The notes under the pieces: model-generated | The model's database searches: none | The model's input: only the letters and a program-made list of their open reading frames with translations | Told to the model about the DNA's origin: nothing | Shown: in pieces, positions 45,727 through 55,152 of the stretch | Position numbering within the stretch: the stretch's first letter is position 1 | How the letters are laid out: each line of letters starts with the position of its first letter | NCBI GenBank assembly: GCA_032622095.1 | Contig: CP136069.1 | Coordinates: 101,956,278 to 102,020,277 of the forward strand | DNA: 64,000 nucleotides | Direction: 5' to 3' | Source: Siphonodentalium dalli | Lineage: Eukaryota; Mollusca; Scaphopoda; Gadilida; Siphonodentaliidae | Made by a program: the position numbers and the translations under genes

Positions 45727-46203
45727 ATGTATTCACTATTCAAGCGAACATCTCAAGCAATAATAATGAGAGCTCCGTCTCTCAAGATCGACAACGACGT
45801 TGTACACATCGACCCACAACTCTTGTTTCAGAGGCTTATCACTGTTGCCAAAGCGCCGACCAGGGGTGATGTAACCTGCTGTGTCAGACTTTTTATATGT
45901 AGAAAAGTATTTCATTTACATACACACTATCACCAGGTGCAGTGTTGGAAGGGGCTTAATTTGGAACCAACTGATTGGGGATGGCAGGTTAAGGATGGGC
46001 GGCTTTATCCTATCAAATGTGAGGAACCACCAGCTCCAAAAGAACTACTGAACATCATTCGTTGTAAATGTAAAACGGACTGCAAAAGCAATAGGTGCAC
46101 ATGCCGAAAACATGGAATTATGTGTTCTATGTCTTGTGGGGAATGCCAAGATGTTGACTGTTCAAACACACAGCCTTTCGACAACAGTGAAATGGAGGCC
46201 TAG
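45727..46203 (+). pseudogene. CXC-domain protein relic (158 codons)
   Basis: Residues 113-145 hold a dense cysteine cluster with spacing CxCxxxCxxxxCxCxxxxxxCxxxCxxCxxxxC, like the Tesmin/TSO1-type CXC zinc-binding motif. Just before it is DWGWQVKDGRLYPI...PPAPKELLNIIRC, a layout I associate with the C-terminus of large uncharacterised proteins repeated in many marine invertebrate genomes. Residues 21-38 (IDNDVVHIDPQLLFQRLI) look like a more N-terminal piece of that family, joined here after loss of the middle. Frame 45727-46203 ends in TAG, about 780 bp before the element's right terminus. It is probably decayed transposon-borne coding sequence; a host-gene origin is possible. Family recognition is from memory. 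Confidence 0.6.
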
Positions 46204-46329
46204 ACTAAAAATCAGAACGATCTATCCAGACATATTATTTTTTCAAAATTCTATATTTTTTTTAAATGAATTTCTATATATTTCTCTCTTTTTTCACTAT
46301 TTTGCCACAAGATATGGATTTAGTGTCAT

Positions 46330-46830
46330 TGATACAACAACCTGGCCCAAAATTGATGGAAAATCCCATATATAACTGACTGACAACAGTCCAAGTCCAA
46401 CTATGGCAATTTTCTAATGCATAAACATGTAATGTGAAATTCCATTTTTCTCTGATTTATTGTCATTTTTACATCTTTTCACCCTAAAATATTTTGATTA
46501 TTTGCTTGTAGTAACAACATGAAAAAACCCACAATTGTGGATATAACTATATAACAATAGTTCCAAGTCCAGTTATGACAATGTTACAACTGCATCAAGA
46601 GTTATTGTAGACTTCCAGTTTTCACTGAATTTTGGCAAATTTTTCAACTTTTTGACCCAAATTTAGAAAATTTAATCAATATTTATAGAATAAAATGATA
46701 CAAAATATTGGATACAACTGTACCACAGTTTATCATAATGAAAATATAAAAATTGTATGTTTACATCAAGAGTTATTAACAAAAAATGTTAATCTCCATT
46801 TTTCACCAATTTTTCATCATTTTCGCCACT
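46330..46830. repeat. Degenerate tandem repeat, about three units of 170-190 bp
   Basis: CCAAGTCCAACTATGGCAAT near 46391 recurs as CCAAGTCCAGTTATGACAAT near 46561 and in weaker form near 46725. Each is followed by a CATCAAGAGTTATT-like or CATTTTTCAC phrase. It lies between the CXC relic and the right end of foldback element 2. Confidence 0.6.
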
Positions 46831-46983
46831 TTTTGCCTCAAAAAGGCCATTTCGCATGTTCAGATTTTTGTTGATTTTTAGCTGAGTATACTCTATGATG
46901 CTCCCAACCAAAATAAAACAAAATCTTTTGTGTTGCAATTATTTTGAGGTTCAGCCCTATTTTCTCATAAATGCACTGGACTA

Positions 46984-47410
46984 ATGATGATCTAGGGGGA
47001 ATTATAATTGTTGTATAAAACAGCACAACATGTAAATATAAAATAAAATAGTGCTACATCTTATTACAGACTATTGCCACATATAATCAGTGACTATACA
47101 TACAGTCTGACAAAATAAAGTTTCAGTGACACTCTATCCGAAGAGGGGAATAATTTCATCTGTTACAGTCAATGGAGCAATTATGAATCTTGAAAGGTGA
47201 AATTTCTAAGTAATACTAGATATCGACATGACGCGATAACATATAACGTAAATGCAATATGGTCGCTGGCGACCATTTTTTTCCTATGAAATTCAAAAAA
47301 TATCTGATAGCTCTCATCTGATAGATCAATATCAAGATAAATAATGAAGTTTGGTGATGATCGGATGAGTGAAGTGGACTGTGGTCTGTGCTAAACGGTT
47401 TAGTAATGCT
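46984..47410. other. Noncoding DNA with dispersed-repeat segment
   Basis: ATG at 46984-46986 is the right target copy. The segment 47260-47400 (CGCTGGCGACCATTTTTTTC and GAAGTTTGGTGATGATCGGA) is related to 37160-37330 in the same orientation. Confidence 0.5.
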
Positions 47411-47747
47411 TAAAAAGATTCTTACCTTAATATTTTTATGTTCACTTTAAAAACTTCACTGAGTCATCTTTGTCATGTATTGAATTTGATATCTTTTGTT
47501 AACAGTTTATAAATCATGTATGCCTCATGTTTGTTATTTTAATTTATGTGTTTATTATCATTAAATAAAGTTGCATTCCTTAAAAAGATTCTTACCTTAA
47601 TGTTTTTATGTTCACTTTATAAACTTCACTGAGTCATCTTTGTCATGTATTGAATTTTATATCTTTTGTTAACAGTTTATAAATTATGTATGTATCGTGT
47701 TCGTTATTATATTGTATGTGTTTATTATCATTAAATAAAGTTATCAT
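47411..47747. repeat. 170-bp tandem duplication with AATAAA ends
   Basis: Two head-to-tail copies begin TAAAAAGATTCTTACCTTAA at 47411 and 47581. Each closes with TTATTATCATTAAATAAAGTT, which includes a polyadenylation-type AATAAA. The content resembles an mRNA 3' end, and no reading frame is present. Confidence 0.85.
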
Positions 47748-47854
47748 TTAAAATAAATGTATTCACGTCCTCAATTATTATTTCACAAAAAAGCTCAAAT
47801 ACCCCAAAACACAATAGTTTAGAGTCGCCAATTAGTTACATATAACACTAAGCA

Positions 47855-48300
47855 CATAAGCCGCTTAACTTTTAAATGGGGCCGACCGTTTACACTTTAT
47901 AGAATGAAAGAACGAAAAGTTGAATAAAATCAACAAATTTGTGAACTTAAGAACAATTCAAACGTTAATGTTGTCCATGTCATAACCCGGACATATGTAC
48001 TATATTTCAGTCTTGTCCATTTATAAACAAAGAAGATAATGCGACATCAAGTCCGCTCACACCTTTTATTTTGGAGCCGGTCGCATACACTTTATAGTGT
48101 GTTTCAGAACGAAAAAAAATGAATAAAATCAACAAATTTGTAAATTTAAAAACAATTCAAACGTTGTTGTATTCCATGTCCCAGCCCGGACATATACACC
48201 AAATTTCAATATTCATTGAGAAACAAGGGACCAAACGCTATATAACACTCCGTATACACCTTTTATTCCGAGCCGGACTCAGCCTCGGGTACATTTTTAG
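47855..48300. repeat. Tandem repeat, about 2.3 units of 190-197 bp
   Basis: CCGCTTAACTTTTAAATGGGG, CCGCTCACACCTTTTATTTTGG and CCGTATACACCTTTTATTCC start successive units near 47861, 48051 and 48247. Each complete unit also contains AATAAAATCAACAAATTTGT and AACAATTCAAACGTT. The 78-codon frame at 48119-48355 runs over this repeat and is not protein-like. Confidence 0.75.
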
Positions 48301-49006
48301 TGTGTACCGAATTGGCACACGTCGACTGGGGCGAGTTGGCCCTGGGGAGATTTGACCGATTCCGACACCTTCTATAATTTACAGTATGTACCAGTTTACG
48401 CGTAGTTTACTTTAGAAAGTTCCGCAATTAATACCGTAAATAGAGCGACTGTATTTGACAGAGAATGCCTCTGTTATTGATTATCAAGTTGCTATACATT
48501 AAAAACGACAAATTCACATGCTCGTTCAAGCGCAGTAGTCTATTTTCCCCATGTTAAAGGACATCCACAAATACTAAATAACGCTAACCTACTGCAAATG
48601 TTTTACACGACAACTGTTAACATAATTGGGCTGAATTCATCTGATGCGGTATTATTCCTCAAAATAAACAACAAAACCATCGTTACTTGGAAATGTAGTT
48701 TGGGCTAACATTTACATATATCCTCCGCATGATTTATCCCGACACACACGTCAGATGAAAAACAGCCACCAGAGAAACGCCCAAATTGGGCGAAATAAAA
48801 ATAAGCACATATACACAGCTTAAATACTGGAGTCTGCTGACACACAGATAGGTAGACATTTATACTAATTGACTGTATGTATACAGATGCATATATGCAT
48901 ATACAATATATGGTTCATGAACATGAAATAGTATTTAGACACTTGTATTAGATTTTGAGCAACGTGAATTTTTTTACTTATTCCTTATTCGCAAAATATC
49001 GGAAAG
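48301..49006. other. Unassigned spacer
   Basis: About 700 bp of AT-rich noncoding sequence. I see no gene and no clear repeat. Confidence 0.4.
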
Positions 49007-49290
49007 TGTGGCAAATGGCCCCAAATTCGTAAGTGGCCAGGTGGGCGGAGCATTTTGGGCCGAAATTATTTTGGGTCGAGTTCGTAAAAGTGGTCCGAAA
49101 AAGTGTCTGACCTGTGCTCGGTCCGATTTTTTGGGGAAAATGTGGCAAATGACGCCAAATTCTCAAGTGGCCAGCTGGGCGGAAATTTTTGATTCGAAAA
49201 TGTTTTGGGTCGAGTTGGTAAAAGTGGTCCGAAAAATTGTCCGACCTGTGCTCGGTCCGATTTTTTGGGAAAAATGTGGCAAATGACCAC
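49007..49290. repeat. 134-bp tandem repeat, 2.1 units, abutting LINE ORF2
   Basis: Units start TGTGGCAAATG at 49007, 49141 and (partial) 49275, and contain GGGTCGAGTT, AAAAGTGGTCCGAAAAA and TGTGCTCGGTCCGATTTTTT. The array cuts into the C-terminal coding region of the LINE to its right, so the minus-strand frame runs on from LINE sequence into the repeat. Confidence 0.85.
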
Positions 49291-49912
49291 GGCAACGTAC
49301 TTAGTGTTCGTACATTGTGAGACGAAATGTATTCTGTCCTCATCAGTTAGTTTGCAGAGTGGACATTGGGCAGAGATGAGGTTTTGTCTGAATCTTTTTC
49401 TATTAATTTGTAGTAGATAAGTATATCTGTCATCAGCCATGTTTTTATAATAGCCTTTGTGTGGCAGCGGGCGAGTATTTCGATGATTCCCATACAAAGT
49501 GACATTTGCTGCTTGAGTTTTCTTGTAGTTTAATCATTGTTAATGTTGCTTTACTGGAGAACTCTTTGTCATTAATATCATGCCAATATTGGTATATAGC
49601 TTTTTTACATATTGCTTTCCATTTGTTGGCATCTTCCCTGCTGTGGATGGTGCTTATTATGTGCAGTGGGTCAGGAAGTGTATATTTGGAAAGTATGTCT
49701 ATGACATGTACAAACCAACTATGGCTGTTGTCATTTTTCATGATAAGTTGTCTTATTGCAAGATCTCGCTCTGCAGAGTTGTGTGTTTTGGCTATATTAA
49801 TATAGAATGTTGTAATTTTGAGATCTATAGTGCCTTCGATGGGAATAGCACCAATAAGTGCATTTGTAGCAGCATTTGTTGTGCGTGTTGAGAGACTCTG
49901 TAATTGCCTCAT
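49291..49912 (-). pseudogene. LINE ORF2 C-terminal region with zinc knuckle
   Basis: 49912-49445 (155 codons) begins MRQLQSLSTRTTNAATNALI, typical of the region after the thumb in this LINE type. A frame change near 49480 leads to TYLLQINRKRFRQNLISAQ and CPLCKLTDEDRIHFVSQC, a CxxC...HxxxxC knuckle. The coding sequence is interrupted at about 49290 by the tandem repeat. Confidence 0.78.
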
Positions 49913-49945
49913 GATTTTCGTTGGAAACGTTCGAGTTCCTCTATG

Positions 49946-50455
49946 TCATTTTTTCATATGTAGGATTTCTATACCATGCAGCATTCTAGGAATGACAAAA
50001 GTATTCCACATTTGGTATGCTATTACTGGTGATATACTATTTGTTCCATGTAGCCCTGTTCCCATCAAGGAGTATAGGGTTCGTCTGCCCATTGTAATTC
50101 GTTTTGGGATATCTGGGGTGTTCGTTGGATTACGCTCTACACCGAGGTGTTTGGTGGAGCCTACAATATTAACAGGTGTTCCGCCTAGGAGAGTTTTTAT
50201 TTCATCATTCATTTTGTGTGTGGATGTTTTCATATGGACAATTTCGCATTTGGTTGCGTTCATTGCGAACCGATCTTTACATGAGTTGTTGTATACAATG
50301 CTTGTGAGAGTTTGTATATCAGCTGTTGTTTTAGCTAAAATGGCTACATCATCTGCACAAGTGGGGGCAGTTATATCAATTGTGCAAATTTTAAATCCAG
50401 CTGCATTGTTACTTAGCTGATTTAGCATATCGTTATTAAACCTCTTATATAGCAT
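49946..50455 (-). pseudogene. LINE reverse-transcriptase palm and thumb
   Basis: 169 codons in the same frame as the segment before it, one stop away. The catalytic box reads CADDVAIL (codons near 50348-50359), followed by NATKCEIVHMK and STKHLGVERN of the thumb. The segment ends at TGA near 49946, and downstream a short frameshifted stretch links it to the C-terminal part. Confidence 0.82.
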
Positions 50456-50470
50456 TGCTGATAATTTATA

Positions 50471-50935
50471 TCATTGTCTTATTCCTTGGTGAAGTAGTAT
50501 ATCTGTGGAGTATGATCCACCCCATTTTACCTTTGTATTCGCCTCATGATGTAATGACTTTACAAGTAGCCATAGGTCACTGTGGATCCCATCAATGAAT
50601 AGTTTTCTCAGTAGGCTTTTATGCCCTACAACGTCAAATGCTTTGTCAGCATAGAGAGTTTCTAATATTAGATTCTCATTTATGTCTTTGCTTTCATTGA
50701 ATGCTTCAGTTATCATAAGCCCGGCCACTAGGGGTGATGTGCCCCGAGTGAAGCCACGTTGCATTTTATTTTGTGATGGTAATAGTATGTTGTCTAGTTT
50801 GTCTTGCAGGGTTGCTTCAAGAATTTTACATATCATGGAGCTGATAGTTATGCCCCTGTAATTCCCTGGTTTTGTTGGGTCTTTGTCCTTTTTTGGTACA
50901 GGTGTTAATTTGCCAGTTTTTATTTCTTTTGGCAC
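50471..50935 (-). pseudogene. LINE reverse-transcriptase fingers and palm
   Basis: 154 codons in the same frame as the preceding segment. It carries LTPVPKKDKDPTKPGNYRGI, the fingers motif, then MQRGFTRGTSPLVAGLMI, then TLYADKAFDVVGHKSLLRKL with the first catalytic Asp, then LHQGIRQ before a TGA (50471-50473). A single substitution could have produced that TGA. Confidence 0.82.
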
Positions 50936-50944
50936 TTCTCGTTT

Positions 50945-51544
50945 TTAATATATAGTATTTATGATGTTCATGATTATTGGGGCAGTTTCTTCTGTGCTAT
51001 ATTTGAGTTGTTCAGCCGTAATTCCAGCATAGTCAGCTGCTTTGTTTAGTTTGAGCTTATTGACAGTTGTTTTAATTTCATGAAGTGTGACTGGTTCTAA
51101 AGATGGTTTATTAGCACGACATATTTGTTCAATAGCTTCAATATCAGCCGATACTTGTTTGTGGAATGTATCATCAAATCTATCAGCAATGTTTGGTTCT
51201 GACAGTCTTTTGAAGTGTATAAACCACACATCCATCATCTGCTCGTCACCATATTGGTGTCCATCTATTTCAATGTATTCAGTGACTATACTCTTGGTGA
51301 GTCTTTGTTTGTTTATAAGTCTATAGCATAGCACTTGGTCATTAGATGCATTGGCTTGAGTGAATTCATCATATAGCTGAGTTCTTTCTGTAGCTATTTG
51401 TTGCCTTTGTGTACATCTTAACTTCTTTTTAGTGGCCATTTTTGCCACTTTAAGTAGATTATTTGTGTCAGCTGGCTTGCCTGCCATGGCTTTCTCTGCT
51501 GTGTTTATTAGCAATTGGCCATACTTCACAATGGATTCTTCCAC
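50945..51544 (-). pseudogene. LINE ORF2 linker and reverse-transcriptase N-terminus
   Basis: 199 codons open. The first half is a helical, charged linker (MATKKKLRCTQRQQ, YRLINKQRLTKSIV). The second half leads into the reverse transcriptase with a LKLNKAADYAGITAEQLKY motif, the usual K-A-D-G-I-x-x-E block before the fingers. It ends at TAA (50945-50947), after which the same frame continues at once. Confidence 0.8.
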
Positions 51545-52757
51545 ATTGTTTTTTTTTTATAGTGGTCTGCGTTCAGCTGCTGCGTTAGGTAATTAGTTTT
51601 ATTTATATGCTGTCTGTAAATGTCTAAATCACATTTTTTCCAGTTTGTTCTTTTTTGTGAGATGTTTTCATTACCATTTTGTATTTTTATAAAAGGTGCT
51701 ATTGTCATTTCGACTTTGATGAGTTCATGATCAGATACATTTGATGGAACATCGATAACTTGCATATTTGATAAAATTTTATCGTGTTTTGTGGATTCAA
51801 CAAAATAATCAATGACAGATTGTGATTTCCCATATGATGTCTAAATGTGAATTCCGGGACATATCCATTGGTAAGCTCGTGGTCTATATAGAACTTTTTG
51901 AAAAGTTTGTCTTGTTCATTATGTGGTTGTCTGTCTAATGAGGCGTTCATATCCCCTGCTATTATTATTTTATGATCTGCGTATTTTATCATAATAGCAT
52001 ATATATTTTCCAGTGTCTCATTGTATTCGTCTTTGTCTTTTTTTTATCAGCCGAGTGAGTGTTACTGGGCATGTATGCATTTATTAAGCATATATTTGCT
52101 GGGCTGCTTTTGATTGTAATACAGATAATTATGTGGTCGCCATCATCTTTGGCATCTATATACTAATAATTTTATTGAGATTTTTGTGCCATAAGGTTGA
52201 TACTCCCCCATAGCCCCAATCCTCATGTTTGGTGGTAGTGGTTCATTCTGATCAACTGACTTACTGAAGTTGTTAAAGTTTTCAGGCAGATCTTTTATTC
52301 GAGCAATTTGATATTGGAAAAGCCAGTGTTCTTGGATACATATGATATATGTTTCTATTGCATGTTGTAATACCACTTTGTTTGTATTTATATTTTGGAT
52401 GTTAATTGAAGCTATATTGAGTTTTTGTGTCTCAGTTATAGTTTCGCTTCTTATAGGAGAATGTTGTTTTATTACTGATGCTGTCTCCCGTGAATATAGG
52501 TCACAATTTCTGAGTTCATGTTCCGCTTCGGTAGTCGGCTGCTTAGCCGAGGGTAGCATGACACTGTGTTTGGTGGAGGTTGTGTTGATATATTGCTTGT
52601 CATTTGTGTTCTGACATGTGGCATAATCTGATGGTTTCGCTTTTCTATTTTGTTTTGTTTCACAATTTATTTTATCTGTCATATTTTCTGTGGTATAGGC
52701 TGGTAATAATTTGTTTGTATAGCTCTTTGGGTGCACCCCCTGCCATGCTCTAAACAA
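51526..52757 (-). pseudogene. LINE N-terminal region and AP endonuclease, frameshifted
   Basis: 52757-52143 (204 codons) begins with a polar region and contains LNIASINIQNINTNK and IICIQEHWLFQYQ, the first strands and the catalytic Glu (QEHW) of an exonuclease-endonuclease-phosphatase fold. 51992-51705 carries IIIAGDMNASLD, the GDMN catalytic block. 51765-51526 holds VSDHELIKVEM with the terminal SDH. The pieces are in different frames and a stretch around 52000-52140 is frameshifted, so no working nuclease is encoded. Confidence 0.8.
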
Positions 52758-53027
52758 AATGATGTTCAGGATCTCGCTGGCAGTTGGTAGTTTTCTGTTT
52801 TCATTCGATTTTGTTGCCGAAAGTTGTGATTATTCCTCGTGTTATCGCCCCGATTATATTGGGGAACTTGATGTTCTACTGTCCTATATTAGGGTCACAA
52901 TTACAACTTCCAGAATCCATTTTATGTTTGTTTTAATTTTTGCCTTTCAATTCTGAGATCCGTTTTATGCTCATTTCAATTTCAACTTTTTAAATATAAT
53001 ATTTTAATTCCAACATTAGAGCTTTTT
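52758..53027. other. Spacer between LINE and minisatellite
   Basis: AT-rich, without a recognisable gene. It may include the 5' end of the LINE, whose boundary I cannot place. Confidence 0.35.
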
Positions 53028-53252
53028 GTAGTAGATTTTAAATATTAAAATAAAACTATTAAGTAAGAATTGAAATATAAAGTTAGAGTTAGAATTAAAA
53101 TATAAGAATTAAAATATTAAGTAAGAATTAAAATATGAAGTTATAATTAAAATATCAAGTTAGAATTAAAATGTTAAGTTAGAATTAAAATATTAAGTAA
53201 GAATTAAAAGATTAAGTTAGAGTTAAAATGTTAAGTTAGAATTAAAATATAA
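53028..53252. repeat. AT-rich minisatellite, left part
   Basis: Repeats of about 18-20 bp with the core GTTAGAATTAAAATGTTAA, with frequent small length changes. The array is interrupted by an insertion and resumes at 53791. Confidence 0.85.
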
Positions 53253-53790
53253 TAACCGAAAAACCGAAAAACATCTGTAAGATAATAACTACATATTTCG
53301 TCCAATCATCCAGACTCCAGACTTATAGAATAATGTGGAACAAAAACGACTTAATTCAATCGACAACCATGACGAATTTCTGCAACAAAAAAAACAAACA
53401 AAAAAAGTCATTTGCACCGGCCTATTGTTATGACCTCCTTAAGATTGATATTCCATTTTGCGGTGGCGCAAATACATTTAGCTAAATTATGTCAACGTCG
53501 AGATCAAGACAACGTTACCAGCAACTGATATATTACAGTAACCATTCTTCTACAACATCATTCATATTGCCACCAGTGGTACGGAAGTAGGCCAGACGCC
53601 CACACGCACAATGCATGTGGTCGTCTGGAACGCGCGCGCCAGTCAAATGTATGCATAAATGTAAGTTGGTTTGGTTACCCCTCCCCCACACGGCCCATTG
53701 ATAAATGTTTGAATGCACACATGTATGTAAAATGACTGCTTATATTTGTATATCTTTGGGTAATAAACATTTAAAAAAAAAAAAAAAAAA
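53253..53790 (+). mobile_element. Poly(A)-tailed retrocopy inserted in the minisatellite
   Basis: 538 bp of sequence unlike the surrounding array, ending in GGTAATAAACATTT then about 18 A residues. AATAAA lies about 10 bp before the poly(A). ATTAAAATATAA flanks it at 53241-53252 and 53791-53802, matching LINE-type target duplication, although the array itself repeats similar words. No long sense reading frame is present, so it is probably the 3' UTR part of an mRNA or noncoding RNA copied by LINE machinery. The 61-codon minus-strand frame is not supported. Confidence 0.75.
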
Positions 53791-54020
53791 ATTAAAATAT
53801 AAGAATTAAAATGTTAAGTTAGAATTAAAATGTTAAGTTAGAATTAAAATATGAGAATTAAAATGTTAAGTTAGAATTAAAATGTTAACTTAGAATTAAA
53901 ATGTTAAGTTAGCATTAAAATATAAGAATTAAAATGTTAAGTTAGAATTAAAATGTTAAGTTAGAATTAAAATATAAGAATTAAAATGTTAAGTTAGAAT
54001 TAAAATGTGAAGTTAGGATT
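53791..54020. repeat. AT-rich minisatellite, right part
   Basis: Continuation of the 18-20-bp repeat (core AATTAAAATGTTAAGTTAG) after the retrocopy, ending near GTGACCCTAATAACC. TATAAGAATTAAAATG variants alternate with the standard unit. Confidence 0.85.
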
Positions 54021-54708
54021 GTGACCCTAATAACCCTCCATAGATTACAGGAGTTTTATGTATATAATTGTTATTATCACTCAAGTCTCAAGATTATTAA
54101 AAGTGTACGATTCAAGTGGTTGAATTAGATCTTTCAAAATTTTACTTTATAGTTAGCTAGGTCTGACAAAAATCGTCTTTCTGAATAAAGCTCATTTAAA
54201 ACAGTTGTACTAAGTAAGTAATGCTTTATTCCCAGCCAATTGGTAATTTGGTACATGAGAAAACATATAATACACTATGTACAAATGAGAACGCTCCGGT
54301 CCAAATATTTGAAAATACACATGCAATCAGTAAATACTGAAAAACAATCATCACACCCAATATATAACAACAATTATGCATACATACACACATACAATTA
54401 TATATATGCGTGAAACTATCTGTACTTCCTTAAATAATTACAACATAAAAAAAGGACTGTTAAATGTATAGCAGAACTTTCGCTTATAAGAATATGAAAC
54501 TATTAAATGCATTTTAATAGAAATTTGAAAGCAAATTATTCAACATTTATAAAAATGCAATTAGGTTTCGTTCTATTAAATTTTGTTGTATATATACTCA
54601 AACATATGATATCCAGACCCCCTCCCCCATCATCGAGTGCTCATTTGTATAGCCGCTGGCAACAGTGACAACGCGGTACTATAATTGACGAACCACCATT
54701 CAAATAGA
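54021..54708. other. Noncoding DNA, possible minus-strand LINE 3' UTR
   Basis: Near 54217 the sequence GCTTTATTCCCAGCC reads on the minus strand as a GGGAATAAAGC polyadenylation-type end. The AT-rich 54230-54640 could be a LINE 3' UTR belonging with the ORF2 fragment at 55542-55990, separated by later insertions. This link is inferred only from order and orientation. Confidence 0.35.
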
Positions 54709-55152
54709 ACAAGAAAACCATAGTCAGAAATGGTAACGCCACCAAGATCATATTATTAGCCATAAATATAAATTATAATATAATTATAATATAAAATATT
54801 ATTCATTAGTTAGCGCTAATATAGGCGCTAACTATGACTTGTTAAATAACATCTAATCAATATTCATCTTATTCACAACTTTAAGGAGTCCTTCTGGCAC
54901 ACGAGAATATTTATCGCAGTTTGATTTGCACCAAGTGAACTCGGCGCATATATAATTGATAGAGCAGACCTCTATTATGATGATCGTGTCGTTATTTGTT
55001 TAAGATACGTATCAATTGACATATACGCACCCGTTCCCTCATTAAAATCTATATATATCGCCCATTTTAGGAGACCTCCGCGAATTCGGGGACTTCCGCA
55101 AAGTGACCTCCACAAATCGGGACCTACTGCAAATCGTCGCACCCAATGCAAT
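54709..55152. repeat. Second copy of dispersed-repeat segments from 12.4-13.7 kb
   Basis: 54709-54739 matches 12454-12484 in the same orientation, with weak similarity beyond. 55004-55152 matches 13306-13471 and 13506-13656 in the opposite orientation (CGTATCAATTGACATATACG, TCCGCGAATTCGGGGACTTC). It is noncoding. Confidence 0.65.

Larger units (their letters stand above)
37994..46983. mobile_element. 9-kb foldback DNA transposon with satellite core and CXC relic
   Basis: The left end, TAGTCCAGTGCATTTATG at 37994, is matched in reverse complement by the right end at 46966-46983, with further inverted similarity (ACCTCAAAATAATTGCAACAC). ATG directly flanks both sides (37991-37993 and 46984-46986), a 3-bp target duplication. 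Inside are inverted arms (37994-40140 against 42905-45681), a central tandem array (40490-42830), a nested inverted repeat (44040-45000), and a decayed coding segment (45727-46203). No transposase core was recognised. The eight terminal bases and the duplication length equal those of foldback element 1. Assignment to a superfamily such as Academ is speculative. Confidence 0.78.
49291..52757 (-). mobile_element. Decayed LINE with endonuclease and reverse transcriptase
   Basis: About 3.5 kb of minus-strand non-LTR retrotransposon. From 5' to 3' (high to low coordinates): a Thr/Lys-rich N-terminal region, the AP endonuclease, a linker, reverse transcriptase, and a C-terminal zinc knuckle. The frame is broken by a few in-frame stops and several indels. 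The region 51544 to 49946 stays in one frame with only two stops, so decay is moderate. The 3' end is cut by the 134-bp tandem repeat at 49290. Confidence 0.85.

Noticed and set aside
45645-45869. Frame overlapping the start of the CXC relic
   Set aside because: A shadow of the 45727-46203 frame; the cysteine cluster belongs to the latter.
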